64,000 nt of DNA from Pyramidobacter porci (GTDB lineage Bacteria; Synergistota; Synergistia; Synergistales; Dethiosulfovibrionaceae). Below, one piece after another: positions 1 to 7,708 of this stretch. The position numbers and the translations under genes were made by a program. Position 1 is the stretch's first letter, and each line of letters begins with the position of its first letter. The stretch is taken from contig NZ_VUNH01000006.1 of assembly GCF_009695745.1 (NCBI RefSeq), positions 1 through 64,000 on the forward strand, in the 5' to 3' direction. The notes under the pieces were generated by a model. That model did no database searches and was not told the DNA's origin. It saw only the letters and a program-made list of their open reading frames with translations.

Positions 1-307
1 TGTCCCATAAAGCGATGTCAATTGCCGAAATACCAGCAAAAACTACGGGGCCTCCGTTTTGTCCCCAGAATGTGCACTTATAGAGCTTGTCCCAGATGAC
101 TTCATTATCCAGAGGGTTCATGCCAATAATCAATGTAGCCAAGTCTTTGATCATGCCAAAAGCAGCAGGCGCTGCTATACCATAGCAGAGGGCTGCCTCG
201 CCATCGCCGTAAACGCCCTCATCTGTATGAATACGGCAAAACACTGGGCGCCATGAAGCTCTGTCAGGATTCTGCTGTTGATAGACATCTACCTTTGTGA
301 TCTTCAT
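1..307 (-). CDS. Mandelate racemase/muconate lactonizing enzyme (enolase superfamily), 5' part only
   Basis: Reading leftwards from an ATG at 307, with a clear AGGAGG-type ribosome site at 318-323, the frame stays open to the window edge (about 102 codons). The protein begins MKITKVDVYQ and continues with VFCRIHTDEGVYGDGEAA, NPLDNEVIWDKLYK and AISAIDIALWD. This is the N-terminal capping domain of the MR/MLE family, which abstracts the alpha-proton of a sugar acid or similar carboxylate. The catalytic barrel lies outside the window, so the substrate cannot be named. GC is lower than in the backbone to the right. Family assignment is firm, function unknown. Confidence 0.8.
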   Translation of the reverse strand, partial: MKITKVDVYQQQNPDRASWRPVFCRIHTDEGVYGDGEAALCYGIAAPAAFGMIKDLATLIIGMNPLDNEVIWDKLYKCTFWGQNGGPVVFAGISAIDIALWD

Positions 308-496
308 CGTAGAAATTCCTCCTAAAATAGCTCTATATTTAACCTGTCATGTGTTTCACTACTTACTGCTCCATCCTGCTATCCCGTAGATAAATGGATA
401 TGTAAAGTGAGAATCCTTTTTGTTCACCTCCTTTTTATATTCAAACATTTCGTTTGGGCAACGTGAATATTAAGCTACTTAGCAACTTGTATAACA

Positions 497-536
497 ACCT
501 ATTAGGTAGTATATTATATTGACTGCAAAAAGTCAA
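497..536 (-). promoter_or_regulatory. Promoter and palindromic operator for the MR/MLE gene
   Basis: On the minus strand there is a -35 TTGACT (531-536), a 17-nt spacer and a -10 TATACT (508-513). The -35 lies in an inverted repeat TTGACT/AGTCAA (519-536), and ACCTATTAGGT (497-507) is a second palindrome over the expected start of transcription. This suggests control by a dimeric repressor not seen in the window. The AT-rich stretch 308-603 otherwise holds only the roughly 200-nt leader of that gene. Confidence 0.6.
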
Positions 537-603
537 GGTTGCTTGAGCGACCTGACTCAATTTTGTAAAAATTAAATTTACCTAGTTTAAAATAATAAAA
601 AAG

Positions 604-810
604 TATCTGTGTCTAGCATTGGGCATCGCCACGTCGGTGTATCCGCTGGCGGCCGACACGCTGACGGTGATGGGCGTGATCACGCACAACTATTTCGCCT
701 GGGTCGCCGTGGTCTCGATGCTGGTTCTGACGATCACCGGCTGGGATCGTTTCATCCCGCTGTTCAGCATCCCCCGCGAGCCGGAGGTCAGTCTGAAGAA
801 GGAGGCTTAA
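604..810 (+). pseudogene. C-terminal remnant of a membrane transporter
   Basis: An open frame ending at TAA 808-810 encodes about 68 residues with two hydrophobic segments (ALGIATSVYPLAAD and NYFAWVAVVSMLVLTIT) and a charged tail ending SLKKEA. It resembles the last one or two helices of a secondary transporter. It has no ribosome site, starts abruptly where AT-rich DNA changes to GC-rich DNA, and no upstream part is present. The best reading is a truncated gene left after an insertion or deletion at about 604. The family was not recognised. Confidence 0.5.
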
Positions 811-859
811 CGCGAGATGCTTCATGCGAGCCGTCCGAAAAAAATGAGCGGAACGGCGA

Positions 860-875
860 TGTTCCACGTGGAACA
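860..875. other. parS-like ParB-binding palindrome, copy 1
   Basis: Perfect 16-bp palindrome TGTTCCACGTGGAACA, matching the general bacterial parS consensus TGTTNCACGTGNAACA. It is flanked by CGGCGA/TCGCCG, which lengthens the palindrome. It lies in the 811-1155 intergenic stretch and is followed by the hairpin at 891-916. Confidence 0.7.
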
Positions 876-890
876 TCGCCGCTGAAAAAT

Positions 891-916
891 GCCCGGCAGC
901 TGCTGAGCTGCCGGGC
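891..916. terminator. Strong hairpin after parS copy 1
   Basis: GCCCGGCAGCT and AGCTGCCGGGC pair as an 11-bp stem with a 4-nt loop. No long T-run follows, so it may be a Rho-independent-like end for the remnant at 604-810 or a structural part of the repeated parS-hairpin unit. The same unit recurs at 2029-2095. Confidence 0.55.
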
Positions 917-1155
917 GTTGCGTTAGGTCCGAAAGGGACTCGCCCCAAATGGAGTGGTGATGCCGTTTCTTTGTTGTCAGCGCACCGGACCGGCGTCTCC
1001 GCATTTCAGCCAGCGCCGTCGAGTGGCGCTTGTCCCGTTTTCTTGATATAATCCAAACGGAAACGCGCGGTCAATCCCCTACGGAAAATGGAACGACTCA
1101 AGGAGCTGGATATCTTGGGTTGTTATAATAACCATCAAAGGAGGTTTGTTGCCGA

Positions 1156-1965
1156 ATGACGTTGCCGTTTGATGTCGCGCCCTTTCGTTCCGCGCATCCG
1201 CGGGAAATGCGCCGGCTGATCCGCGAGGAAAAATGGATCTATCCCACGTCGGGGCTCTGCCATTGTCACGTGCAGGCGAACCTGATCGTTTTGCCCAAGG
1301 AGTGGGCCTACGATTTCCTCGTGTTTGCCCAGCGCAATCCCAAGCCCTGTCCGATCCTCGACGTCACCGAACCCGGAGATGGCGAGGCAAAGCTCATCGC
1401 TCCCGGATCGGACGTTCGCACCGACATCCCCAGATACCGGGTCTGGAAAGACGGCGAGCTGATCGACGAACCGACGAGCGTCGCAAAATACTGGCGGGAG
1501 GATTTGGTCGCCTTCCTGCTCGGCTGTTCCTTCAGCTTCGAGGGGGCGCTGCTGGAAGCGGGGATCCCCATCCGTCATATCGACATGAACTGCAACGTGC
1601 CTATGTACGTCACCAACATTCAGAACAGGCCGGCGGGACGTCTCTCGGGGCCGATGGTGGTCAGCATGCGCCCGGTAAAGCACAAGCAGGTGCCCAAAGC
1701 GGTGCTGGCGACGGGAAGGTTTCCGGCTGTTCATGGCGCGCCCGTTCACATCGGAGACCCTGCTGCCATCGGCATCAAGAACATCGACAAACCTGAATTC
1801 GGCGATCCGGTGGAGATCCGCGAGGGCGAAACGCCGGTCTTCTGGGCCTGCGGCGTCACGCCGCAGGCGGTGCTGATGAAGAGCAAGCCGCCCTTCGCCA
1901 TCACTCACGCCCCCGGACATATGTTCATCGGCGACCCGAAGGACGTGGATTACGCCGTTTTCTAG
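1156..1965 (+). CDS. DUF1445 family putative hydro-lyase (YcsI/D-glutamate cyclase-like)
   Basis: A 269-aa soluble protein of the DUF1445 family, the usual length for it. Typical blocks are NLIVLPKEWAYDFLVFAQRN near residue 40, the DIPRYRVWKDGEL segment, the SFSFEGALLEAGIPIRHI core and the C-terminal CGVTPQAVLM...THAPGHMFIGD signature. Members include a mitochondrial D-glutamate cyclase and bacterial proteins annotated as hydro-lyases, so a role in amino or hydroxy acid breakdown is an inference. ATG 1156 is preceded by AAAGGAGG, and a TATAAT-like -10 lies at 1124-1129. It stands alone between two parS-hairpin units. Confidence 0.85.
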   Translation: MTLPFDVAPFRSAHPREMRRLIREEKWIYPTSGLCHCHVQANLIVLPKEWAYDFLVFAQRNPKPCPILDVTEPGDGEAKLIAPGSDVRTDIPRYRVWKDGELIDEPTSVAKYWREDLVAFLLGCSFSFEGALLEAGIPIRHIDMNCNVPMYVTNIQNRPAGRLSGPMVVSMRPVKHKQVPKAVLATGRFPAVHGAPVHIGDPAAIGIKNIDKPEFGDPVEIREGETPVFWACGVTPQAVLMKSKPPFAITHAPGHMFIGDPKDVDYAVF

Positions 1966-2028
1966 GAACGAAGCGCTGAAAGCAGAGCTCCTCGTGAAAA
2001 TCGGTATGAAAAAATGTTTCAGCGGCGG

Positions 2029-2044
2029 TGTTCCACGTGGAACA
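2029..2044. other. parS-like ParB-binding palindrome, copy 2
   Basis: Second perfect TGTTCCACGTGGAACA. It is embedded in a longer inverted repeat (CAGCGGCG on the left, CGCCGCTG on the right, spanning about 2019-2054). It lies between the convergent genes at 1156-1965 and 2152-3573. Confidence 0.7.
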
Positions 2045-2056
2045 TCGCCGCTGAAA

Positions 2057-2088
2057 AACGCCCGGCAGCTGTTAAGCTGCCGGGCGTT
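2057..2088. terminator. Bidirectional terminator-like hairpin
   Basis: AACGCCCGGCAGCT and AGCTGCCGGGCGTT form a 14-bp stem with a GTTA loop, with A-rich DNA before and T-rich DNA shortly after. It would end transcripts of both convergent neighbours. The stretch from 2029 to 2095 is about 90 percent identical to 860-926. Confidence 0.7.
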
Positions 2089-2151
2089 GCGTTATGTCAG
2101 AGGTATGATGTTTTTTTCGCTTTTCGGCGTTTTGCCGCGGCGGCGTTTGCG

Positions 2152-3573
2152 TTACCAGCCCATCAGCACGGCGATCTCGATCATGATCATCTGCGCGAGA
2201 AAGAGCATGGCGAAGAGCTTGGCGAACCATTTCAGCCACAGGTCGTAACGGATGTCGGCGAGGCCGCAGATGACGACGATGCCGCAGGTCGGCCAGAGGA
2301 TGTTGGAGAGCCCGTCGCCGAACTGATAGGCCAGGCAGGCTACCTGGCGGCTGACGCCCAGCGCGTCGGCCAGCGGCGCCATGATCGGCATGGTCACGGC
2401 CGCCTGTCCGGAGGCTGACGGCACGAGGAAGTTGATGATCGTCTGCGTGACGAACATCAGCTGCGCGGAGATGGCCGAGGGCGCGTTTTTGAGCAGATCG
2501 GCGAGCGCGTTGATGATCGTGTCCATGATCATGGCGTCCTTCATGATCACGACGATGCTTTTGGCCAGTCCGGTAAGGATGCAGCCCCAGAGTACGCTTT
2601 TTGCCCCCGCCAGCATTTCGGCGCAGTACCTGTTGGGATTCCATCCGGAGATCAGCGCGGCCGCGGCCGACATGACGATGAACAGGCCGCAGAGCTCTTT
2701 GTAGCCCCAGCTCCATCGCGTCAGGCCGACCATCAGCGCGGCCAGCGTGACGAGCACGTCGAGCAGGATCAGCCCGTGCCGCCAGGTGAAGTCGTATTGG
2801 TCGAGTTCGCCGCGGTCGAAGGAATGGAGGCAGGGTTCGCCGTACATCACCGAGGACTGGGGCGATCTTTTCACTTTCGCGGCGTAGCGCATCACGTAGG
2901 CGATGCAGATCCCCATGAACACGGCGAAGCAGACGGCGCGGTAGACGACGCCGGAGTAGAGCGGCACGCCGGCGATGGACTGGGCGACGGCGACCGAGTA
3001 GGGATTCAGCGTCGCGGCCATGAAACCCACGTATTCGCCGAGGGCGAGGATGGCAAATCCCGTCATCGCGTCGTAGCCGATGGCAACGCCTAGGCCGACG
3101 ATCAGCGGGTAGAAGCCGTAAAACTCGCTGAGCATGCCGAAGACCGAGCCGCCCAGGCCGAAGAGGACCATGAGAATGGGGATGAGCAGCTTTTCGCGGC
3201 GGCCGACCTTTTTCATGACCTTGCCGATGCCGGCGTGGAACGCGCCGGTCTTGACCATGACGCCGAACGTGGCCGCGCAGGCGAGGATGACGAAGATGAT
3301 GTCGGCGGCCTCGTAGCAGCCCTGATAGAGCGAGGCGAAAAGGCCGATGAAGCCGGTGGGCTTCGTCTGCGCCTTGGGGATGGCGTGGTACGATCCGGCG
3401 ACGGCGACGTTGCGCATCGTGCCGTTGACGTCGACCTTCTGGTAGTCGAAGCTGCCCGACGGAATCACCCAGGACAGCGCGGCCATGACCGCGACGATGG
3501 CGAAGACGACCAGCCAGGTGTCGGGCATGTGCAGTTTCCTTTTTGCCGCCGCTTGGGCGGTTGGTTCGCTCAT
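2152..3573 (-). CDS. YfcC-family membrane carrier (C4-dicarboxylate/amino acid type)
   Basis: A 473-aa protein with about 12 predicted transmembrane helices. It begins with a short basic N-terminus and HMPDTWLVVFAIVAVMAALSWVIPSGSFD, which is typical of the YfcC/DcuC superfamily (PF03606). Further conserved blocks are LGEYVGFMAATLNPYSVAVAQ and VPSASGQAAVTMPIMAPL near the C-terminus, where the family has its substrate-binding re-entrant loop. Substrates in this family include dicarboxylates and basic amino acids; none can be fixed from sequence. It lies 76 bp downstream of the sulfur amino acid PLP enzyme and shares its promoter, so it may import or export that enzyme's substrate or product. 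Confidence 0.85.
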   Translation of the reverse strand: MSEPTAQAAAKRKLHMPDTWLVVFAIVAVMAALSWVIPSGSFDYQKVDVNGTMRNVAVAGSYHAIPKAQTKPTGFIGLFASLYQGCYEAADIIFVILACAATFGVMVKTGAFHAGIGKVMKKVGRREKLLIPILMVLFGLGGSVFGMLSEFYGFYPLIVGLGVAIGYDAMTGFAILALGEYVGFMAATLNPYSVAVAQSIAGVPLYSGVVYRAVCFAVFMGICIAYVMRYAAKVKRSPQSSVMYGEPCLHSFDRGELDQYDFTWRHGLILLDVLVTLAALMVGLTRWSWGYKELCGLFIVMSAAAALISGWNPNRYCAEMLAGAKSVLWGCILTGLAKSIVVIMKDAMIMDTIINALADLLKNAPSAISAQLMFVTQTIINFLVPSASGQAAVTMPIMAPLADALGVSRQVACLAYQFGDGLSNILWPTCGIVVICGLADIRYDLWLKWFAKLFAMLFLAQMIMIEIAVLMGW

Positions 3574-3649
3574 GATGAAAGCCTCCTCGAAAACGTTTTT
3601 GAAGGCGCGCTTTTGCCGCGGCCTGTCAGTCCTTTTCGTCCCGCGCCAA

Positions 3650-4834
3650 CTACGCTTTCAGCGCGCCGCTGGCCTCGAGGGCCTGCTGCAGGTCGGCGAT
3701 CAGGTCGGCGGGGTCTTCAAGCCCGACGCTGAAGCGGAAGAAGCCCTCGCGGTAGACGGGCGGATAGTGGGGCAGCTTGTCGCTGTTCTTGTCGTAGTAG
3801 ACGATCAGGCTTTCGATATCGCCGAGCGACACGGCGTGCGTGATCAGGCGCAGGCTGTCGAGGAACTTTTGATGGACCCTCTCGTCGCCCTTGATGTCGA
3901 ACGAGATCATGCCCGAGTACTGGCCGCCCATGAGGCGCTTGGCCAGTTCGTGCTGAGGATGGCTCGCCAGTCCCGGGTACCAGATGAAGCGCACGGCCGG
4001 ACTCCGTTCGAGGAATTCCGCCACCGCCTGCGCGGCGCGGCAGTGCTGAGCCATGCGCAGCGGCGCCGTCGCCAGCCCGCGCGCCACCAGCCAGGCGTTG
4101 AACGGGCTGAGGATGCCGCCATAGTTGACCATGGCCTCTTCCTTGATCTTCGTCAGCAGCTCGCGGCGCCCCAGCACGCAGCCGCCGAGCGAATCACCGT
4201 GGCCGTTGATGTACTTGGTCATGCTGTGGATCTCGAGGTCGGTCCCATGCTCGAGCGGGCGCAGGCAGAGCGGCCCGGCGAACGTAGCGTCGACGGAAAG
4301 CAGCGCCCCCGCTTCGTGAGCGGTCCGCGCCAGCGCGTCGAGGTCGGCGATGCCCGTGGTCGGGTTGCCGGGCGTTTCGGCGTGGATCAGCTTCGTGTTG
4401 GGGCGCACGGCGCGGCGCACCGCCTCCGCATCGGTAATGTCGACGAAGGTCACCTGGATGCCGTACTTTTTCGGCAAAAACTCGCGGAACTGCAGGTTCG
4501 TGGCGCTGTAGCAGACCTCGGAAATGACGGCGTGATCGCCCGAGTTGAGAAACGTGGTGAACACGCTCATCAGCGCCGCCACGCCGCTGGCGAACACCGC
4601 GCCGTCCTCCGCGCCGGTGAGGGCACAGAGCCGGTCCTGCAGCACCATCTGGTTGACGTTGCGGTTGCGCTGGTAGATGTTGCTGTTGATGCCGCTCCAG
4701 TCGACGGGCGTGCCGTCGGTGGGAATGCGGTAGTTGGACGTCATGTAGACCGGCGTGTTGATCGCGCCGAAAGCATCGTCCCTGCGCGCGCCGGCGTGAA
4801 CCGCCAGCGTGTTGACGCTCAGTTTCCGTTCCAT
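3650..4834 (-). CDS. Cys/Met metabolism PLP-dependent enzyme (cystathionine gamma-synthase/methionine gamma-lyase family)
   Basis: A 394-aa fold-type I PLP enzyme. It has the N-terminal NTLAVHAG block, the SGVAALMSVF cofactor-phosphate region, SVDATFAGPLCLRPLEHG, and the PLP-lysine block SMTKYINGHGDSLGG near residue 200. Family members add, exchange or eliminate the gamma-substituent of cysteine, homoserine esters or methionine. Absence of a biosynthetic operon and the adjacent carrier suggest catabolism, but this is inference. The start at 4834 (MERKLSVNTLAVHAG) follows an AAGGGG ribosome site; the in-frame upstream extension is not family-like and is rejected. First gene of an operon with 2152-3573. 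Confidence 0.88.
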   Translation of the reverse strand: MERKLSVNTLAVHAGARRDDAFGAINTPVYMTSNYRIPTDGTPVDWSGINSNIYQRNRNVNQMVLQDRLCALTGAEDGAVFASGVAALMSVFTTFLNSGDHAVISEVCYSATNLQFREFLPKKYGIQVTFVDITDAEAVRRAVRPNTKLIHAETPGNPTTGIADLDALARTAHEAGALLSVDATFAGPLCLRPLEHGTDLEIHSMTKYINGHGDSLGGCVLGRRELLTKIKEEAMVNYGGILSPFNAWLVARGLATAPLRMAQHCRAAQAVAEFLERSPAVRFIWYPGLASHPQHELAKRLMGGQYSGMISFDIKGDERVHQKFLDSLRLITHAVSLGDIESLIVYYDKNSDKLPHYPPVYREGFFRFSVGLEDPADLIADLQQALEASGALKA

Positions 4835-4895
4835 GAAAAAACGCCCCTTTTCTGTCGCTGAGATTGTGGTCGCGAAACTGCCGGAGTGCAGCTTG

Positions 4896-4924
4896 ATTTT
4901 ATGCCGGAATTCCGAATTTGTAAA
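4896..4924 (-). promoter_or_regulatory. Sigma-70 promoter for the PLP enzyme-carrier operon
   Basis: Minus-strand -35 TTTACA (4919-4924), 17-nt spacer, -10 TAAAAT (4896-4901), about 62 bp before the ATG at 4834. Confidence 0.6.
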
Positions 4925-4958
4925 ATTGTTCTTCACAAGCGGCTGCCCTGCGAGGTTT

Positions 4959-5798
4959 TCAGCGCAGGCGGCGGAGCGAGACAATCAGGTTGCCGAAGCC
5001 GCCGTCCAGCCTTTTCCACGTGGCATCGACAGGGTAGACGAAGCGGTAGTCGTCGTTGCCGCGAAAGGCGGGGCCGTTCGCGTTGCCGGCGAGCGCGTCC
5101 CGACAGCCCCGGATCAGATCGTCGAGGATCGAGGCCGGCATTTCCGTGTAGTTGTGAAAGTTATACCATTGGCTGATCTGGCACTCGCGCATGCGTTTGA
5201 GACGCAGCAGCCCGCTCAAGCAGGCCGCTGCCGTGGCGGAACAGTCGAGAAACAGGAAGGTGCTGCGGCTGCCCGCGTCGCCGGAGAAGAAAACACCCGT
5301 TTTGGAGTCGAGAAAGCCCATGGAGCCGCGCGTGTGCCCGGGGACGTCGACGGCGGTGACAATGCGGCGGCCAAGATCGAAACGTCCGCCATCGTACAGC
5401 GGCCGCCATTTGATGGGATGGGGCGGCGTGAAATCGTCCCGCGTGAACTGCAGGGGAACTCTGCGCAGCGAGCAAAGACGGCTTTCGAACTGGAATTTGC
5501 GTTCCACGGCGTTCTGCTCGGCGATCATGCCGGCGTCGCGCGCCGGAATCCAGACTTCTTCGAAGTCGAGCGCGCCGCCGATGTGGTCGAAGTGGCCGTG
5601 CGTGCATACGACGGTGAGAGGCAGGCGGGTCAGTTTTTTCACGAAGGCGCGCAGGTTGCCGAGGCCGGTCATCGTGTCGATCAGCAACGCACCCTGGCGC
5701 CCCTCGACAAGATAACAATAAACGCTGCCGCTGCCCTCGAGGCGCAGGATGCCGTCGCCGAAGTCGACAACTTTGAAAAAATCGCTCCGTTCGTTCAC
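4959..5798 (-). CDS. MBL-fold metal-dependent hydrolase
   Basis: A 279-aa protein of the metallo-beta-lactamase superfamily. The metal-binding HxHxDH motif is visible as CTHGHFDHIGGA near residue 70, with a second ligand region VDVPGHTRGSMGFLD and a third in FFSGDAG. Such enzymes hydrolyse thioesters, lactones or phosphodiesters; the substrate is unknown. GTG at 5798 is preferred over GTG at 5804 because AGGAG lies 8 nt before the former and only 2 nt before the latter. The reading frame stays open far upstream inside hydA, but that extension is only a shadow of hydA. Confidence 0.8.
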   Translation of the reverse strand: MNERSDFFKVVDFGDGILRLEGSGSVYCYLVEGRQGALLIDTMTGLGNLRAFVKKLTRLPLTVVCTHGHFDHIGGALDFEEVWIPARDAGMIAEQNAVERKFQFESRLCSLRRVPLQFTRDDFTPPHPIKWRPLYDGGRFDLGRRIVTAVDVPGHTRGSMGFLDSKTGVFFSGDAGSRSTFLFLDCSATAAACLSGLLRLKRMRECQISQWYNFHNYTEMPASILDDLIRGCRDALAGNANGPAFRGNDDYRFVYPVDATWKRLDGGFGNLIVSLRRLR

Positions 5799-5850
5799 GT
5801 TCACCGCTCCTCTCGCGCCGCGAAAAATGTCATATCGCCAAAGATACAAC

Positions 5851-5889
5851 AAAGGCGCCGCCCTGTCCACTGGAAAGAGCGGCGCCTTT
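5851..5889. terminator. Hairpin between hydA and the MBL-fold gene
   Basis: AAAGGCGCCGC pairs with GCGGCGCCTTT around a 17-nt loop. T-rich DNA follows on the minus strand. It is a second stop signal behind the stronger terminator at 5909-5942. Confidence 0.6.
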
Positions 5890-5908
5890 CGGTCTTTGCG
5901 GGGCGCGC

Positions 5909-5942
5909 AAAAAAAAACTCCGCCCCGGGCGAACGGGGCGGA
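5909..5942 (-). terminator. Rho-independent terminator of the hydrogenase operon
   Basis: Stem TCCGCCCCG/CGGGGCGGA with a 6-nt loop, followed on the minus strand by nine T. It lies 33 bp after the hydA stop. Confidence 0.9.
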
Positions 5943-5974
5943 ACTCCACGTCTGCCGCGGCGGGAAACGGCCCG

Positions 5975-7708
5975 CTACTTTTCGCCGGGCATCTTCCAGC
6001 CGTGGTATGTCGTGTGAAGCAGATGGTGCGCTTTTTCCGACAGCGGCGCGCCGAGGAACTGTTTGTAGCACGCGAGGATGGACGGGTTCTCGTGCGAAAA
6101 GCGCAGCTCCATGCCGCGGTCGATGTCGTAGAGCGTAGGGGCGCGTTGAGGCGCCATCTCCACGCGGTCGTGGATCGGCTGCCCGCCGCCGCCGACGCAG
6201 CCGCCGGGGCAGGCCATGACTTCGACGAAATCGTAACGCACGTCGCCGCGGTCGAGCGCGGCCAGCAGCTTGTCGGCGTTGCCGAGGCCGTTGACGACGG
6301 CCACTTTGAGCGCGGTCCCGGCGATGTCGAACGTGGCTTCCTTCCAACCGTCCATGCCGCGCACCGACTTGAAGGCGTCGGGCTCGGGATTTTTGCCGGT
6401 GACGAGGAAGAACGCGCTGCGCAGCGCCGCTTCCATGACGCCGCCAGTGGCGCCGAAGATCGCGCCCGCGCCGCTGCCGACGCCGAGCGGCATGTCGAGC
6501 TCTTCGTCTTCGAGGTCCTGCGGCTGGATCTGCAGCGAACGGATCAGACGCGATACTTCGCGCGTGGTCAGAGCAACGTCCACGTCCTGCCCCGCGCCGG
6601 CTCCGTCCATGCCGGGCAGCGCGCACTCGGCCTTTTTGGCCAGGCAGGGCATGATGGAGACGGAAAAGATCCTGGACGGATCGACGCCGAGCGTCTGCGC
6701 GTACCAGCTCTTGGCGACGGCGCCGAACATCTGCTGCGGCGACTTGGCCGACGACAGCTGGCCGACGAACTGCGGCCAGTGGCTCTTGACGAAGCGAATC
6801 CAGCCGGGGCAGCAGGAGGTGAACATCGGGAATTTCTCGTGGTCGCGGTGCTTGAGACGCTCCACGAACTCGCTGCCTTCCTCCATGATCGTGAGGTCGG
6901 CGGAGAAGTTGGTATCGAACACGTAGTCGAAGCCGACGAGGCGCAGCGCCGCGGCCAGACGTGTGACGGTGGCCTCCCCGGGCTTCATGCCGAACTCTTC
7001 GCCCCAGGCGGTGCGGATGGCCGGCGCGATCTGGACGAGCACGATCTTTTCGGGATCGTCGATGGCGTCGAGCACTTTCTGCGTGTCGTCGCGTTCGTGC
7101 AGCGCGCCCACGGGGCAGTGAGTGATGCACTGGCCGCACAGAGCACAGTCGGCGTCTTCGAGGCGGTAGACGCGGGCCACGTCGACGGTGGTTTTGGCCC
7201 CGGTGTTGACCACGTCCCAGACGTTGGCGTGCTGAATCTTGTCGCAGACCTGCACGCAGCGCATGCACTTGATGCAGAGCGAAAAGTCTCGGATGAGCGG
7301 AAAATCGGGACTGGTTCGCCGGTTGACGTAATGCTTTTCAAACGGAGTGTCGTGGATGTTGAGCTCGTTGGCGATGCGCTGCAGCTCGCAGTTGCCGCTG
7401 CGCACGCACGTCGGACAGTGGTTGTCGTGCTCGGAGAGGATCATGCGCACGTTGGCGCGGCGGGCCTCGCGGGCCTTCTTGCTGTTGGTGCGGATGACCA
7501 TGCCCTCTTCAACGGGATTGTTGCAGGCCGTGAAGAGCCGCTCGTACCCTTCCACTTCGACGACGCAGACGCGGCAGGCGCCGATCTCGTTGACGCCGGC
7601 GAGGAAGCAGAGCGTGGGGATCCTGATCCCCGCGGCCTTGGCGGCGTCGAGGATCGTCGTTCTTTCCTGAACCTGAATGTGTTTCCCATCGATGACGACA
7701 TTTACCAT
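5975..7708 (-). CDS. hydA: [FeFe]-hydrogenase catalytic subunit (HydA/HndD type)
   Basis: A 577-aa iron-only hydrogenase. From the N-terminus: 2Fe-2S domain (Cys 34, 45, 48, 62), His-ligated 4Fe-4S cluster (H94, C98, C101, C107), two 4Fe-4S motifs (C145-148-151-155 and C188-191-194-198), then the H-cluster domain with L1 TSCCPGW (about 297), L2 MPCLAKKAE (about 352) and L3 MACPGGCVGGGGQP (about 497). All H-cluster ligands are present. It is soluble, with no signal peptide. ATG 7708 overlaps the stop of the upstream flavoprotein by 7 nt, implying translational coupling and a complex. It probably disposes of fermentation electrons as H2, or oxidises H2. Confidence 0.95.
   Translation of the reverse strand: MVNVVIDGKHIQVQERTTILDAAKAAGIRIPTLCFLAGVNEIGACRVCVVEVEGYERLFTACNNPVEEGMVIRTNSKKAREARRANVRMILSEHDNHCPTCVRSGNCELQRIANELNIHDTPFEKHYVNRRTSPDFPLIRDFSLCIKCMRCVQVCDKIQHANVWDVVNTGAKTTVDVARVYRLEDADCALCGQCITHCPVGALHERDDTQKVLDAIDDPEKIVLVQIAPAIRTAWGEEFGMKPGEATVTRLAAALRLVGFDYVFDTNFSADLTIMEEGSEFVERLKHRDHEKFPMFTSCCPGWIRFVKSHWPQFVGQLSSAKSPQQMFGAVAKSWYAQTLGVDPSRIFSVSIMPCLAKKAECALPGMDGAGAGQDVDVALTTREVSRLIRSLQIQPQDLEDEELDMPLGVGSGAGAIFGATGGVMEAALRSAFFLVTGKNPEPDAFKSVRGMDGWKEATFDIAGTALKVAVVNGLGNADKLLAALDRGDVRYDFVEVMACPGGCVGGGGQPIHDRVEMAPQRAPTLYDIDRGMELRFSHENPSILACYKQFLGAPLSEKAHHLLHTTYHGWKMPGEK

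Noticed and set aside
5014-5029. Further parS-like site (TTTTCCACGTGGCATC)
   Set aside because: Only 12 of 16 positions match and it lies inside the MBL-fold coding sequence, so chance is likely.
5799-7268. Long minus-strand open frame upstream of the MBL-fold gene, in frame with it
   Set aside because: It is an arginine-rich shadow of hydA in another frame; the MBL gene has its own GTG and ribosome site at 5798.
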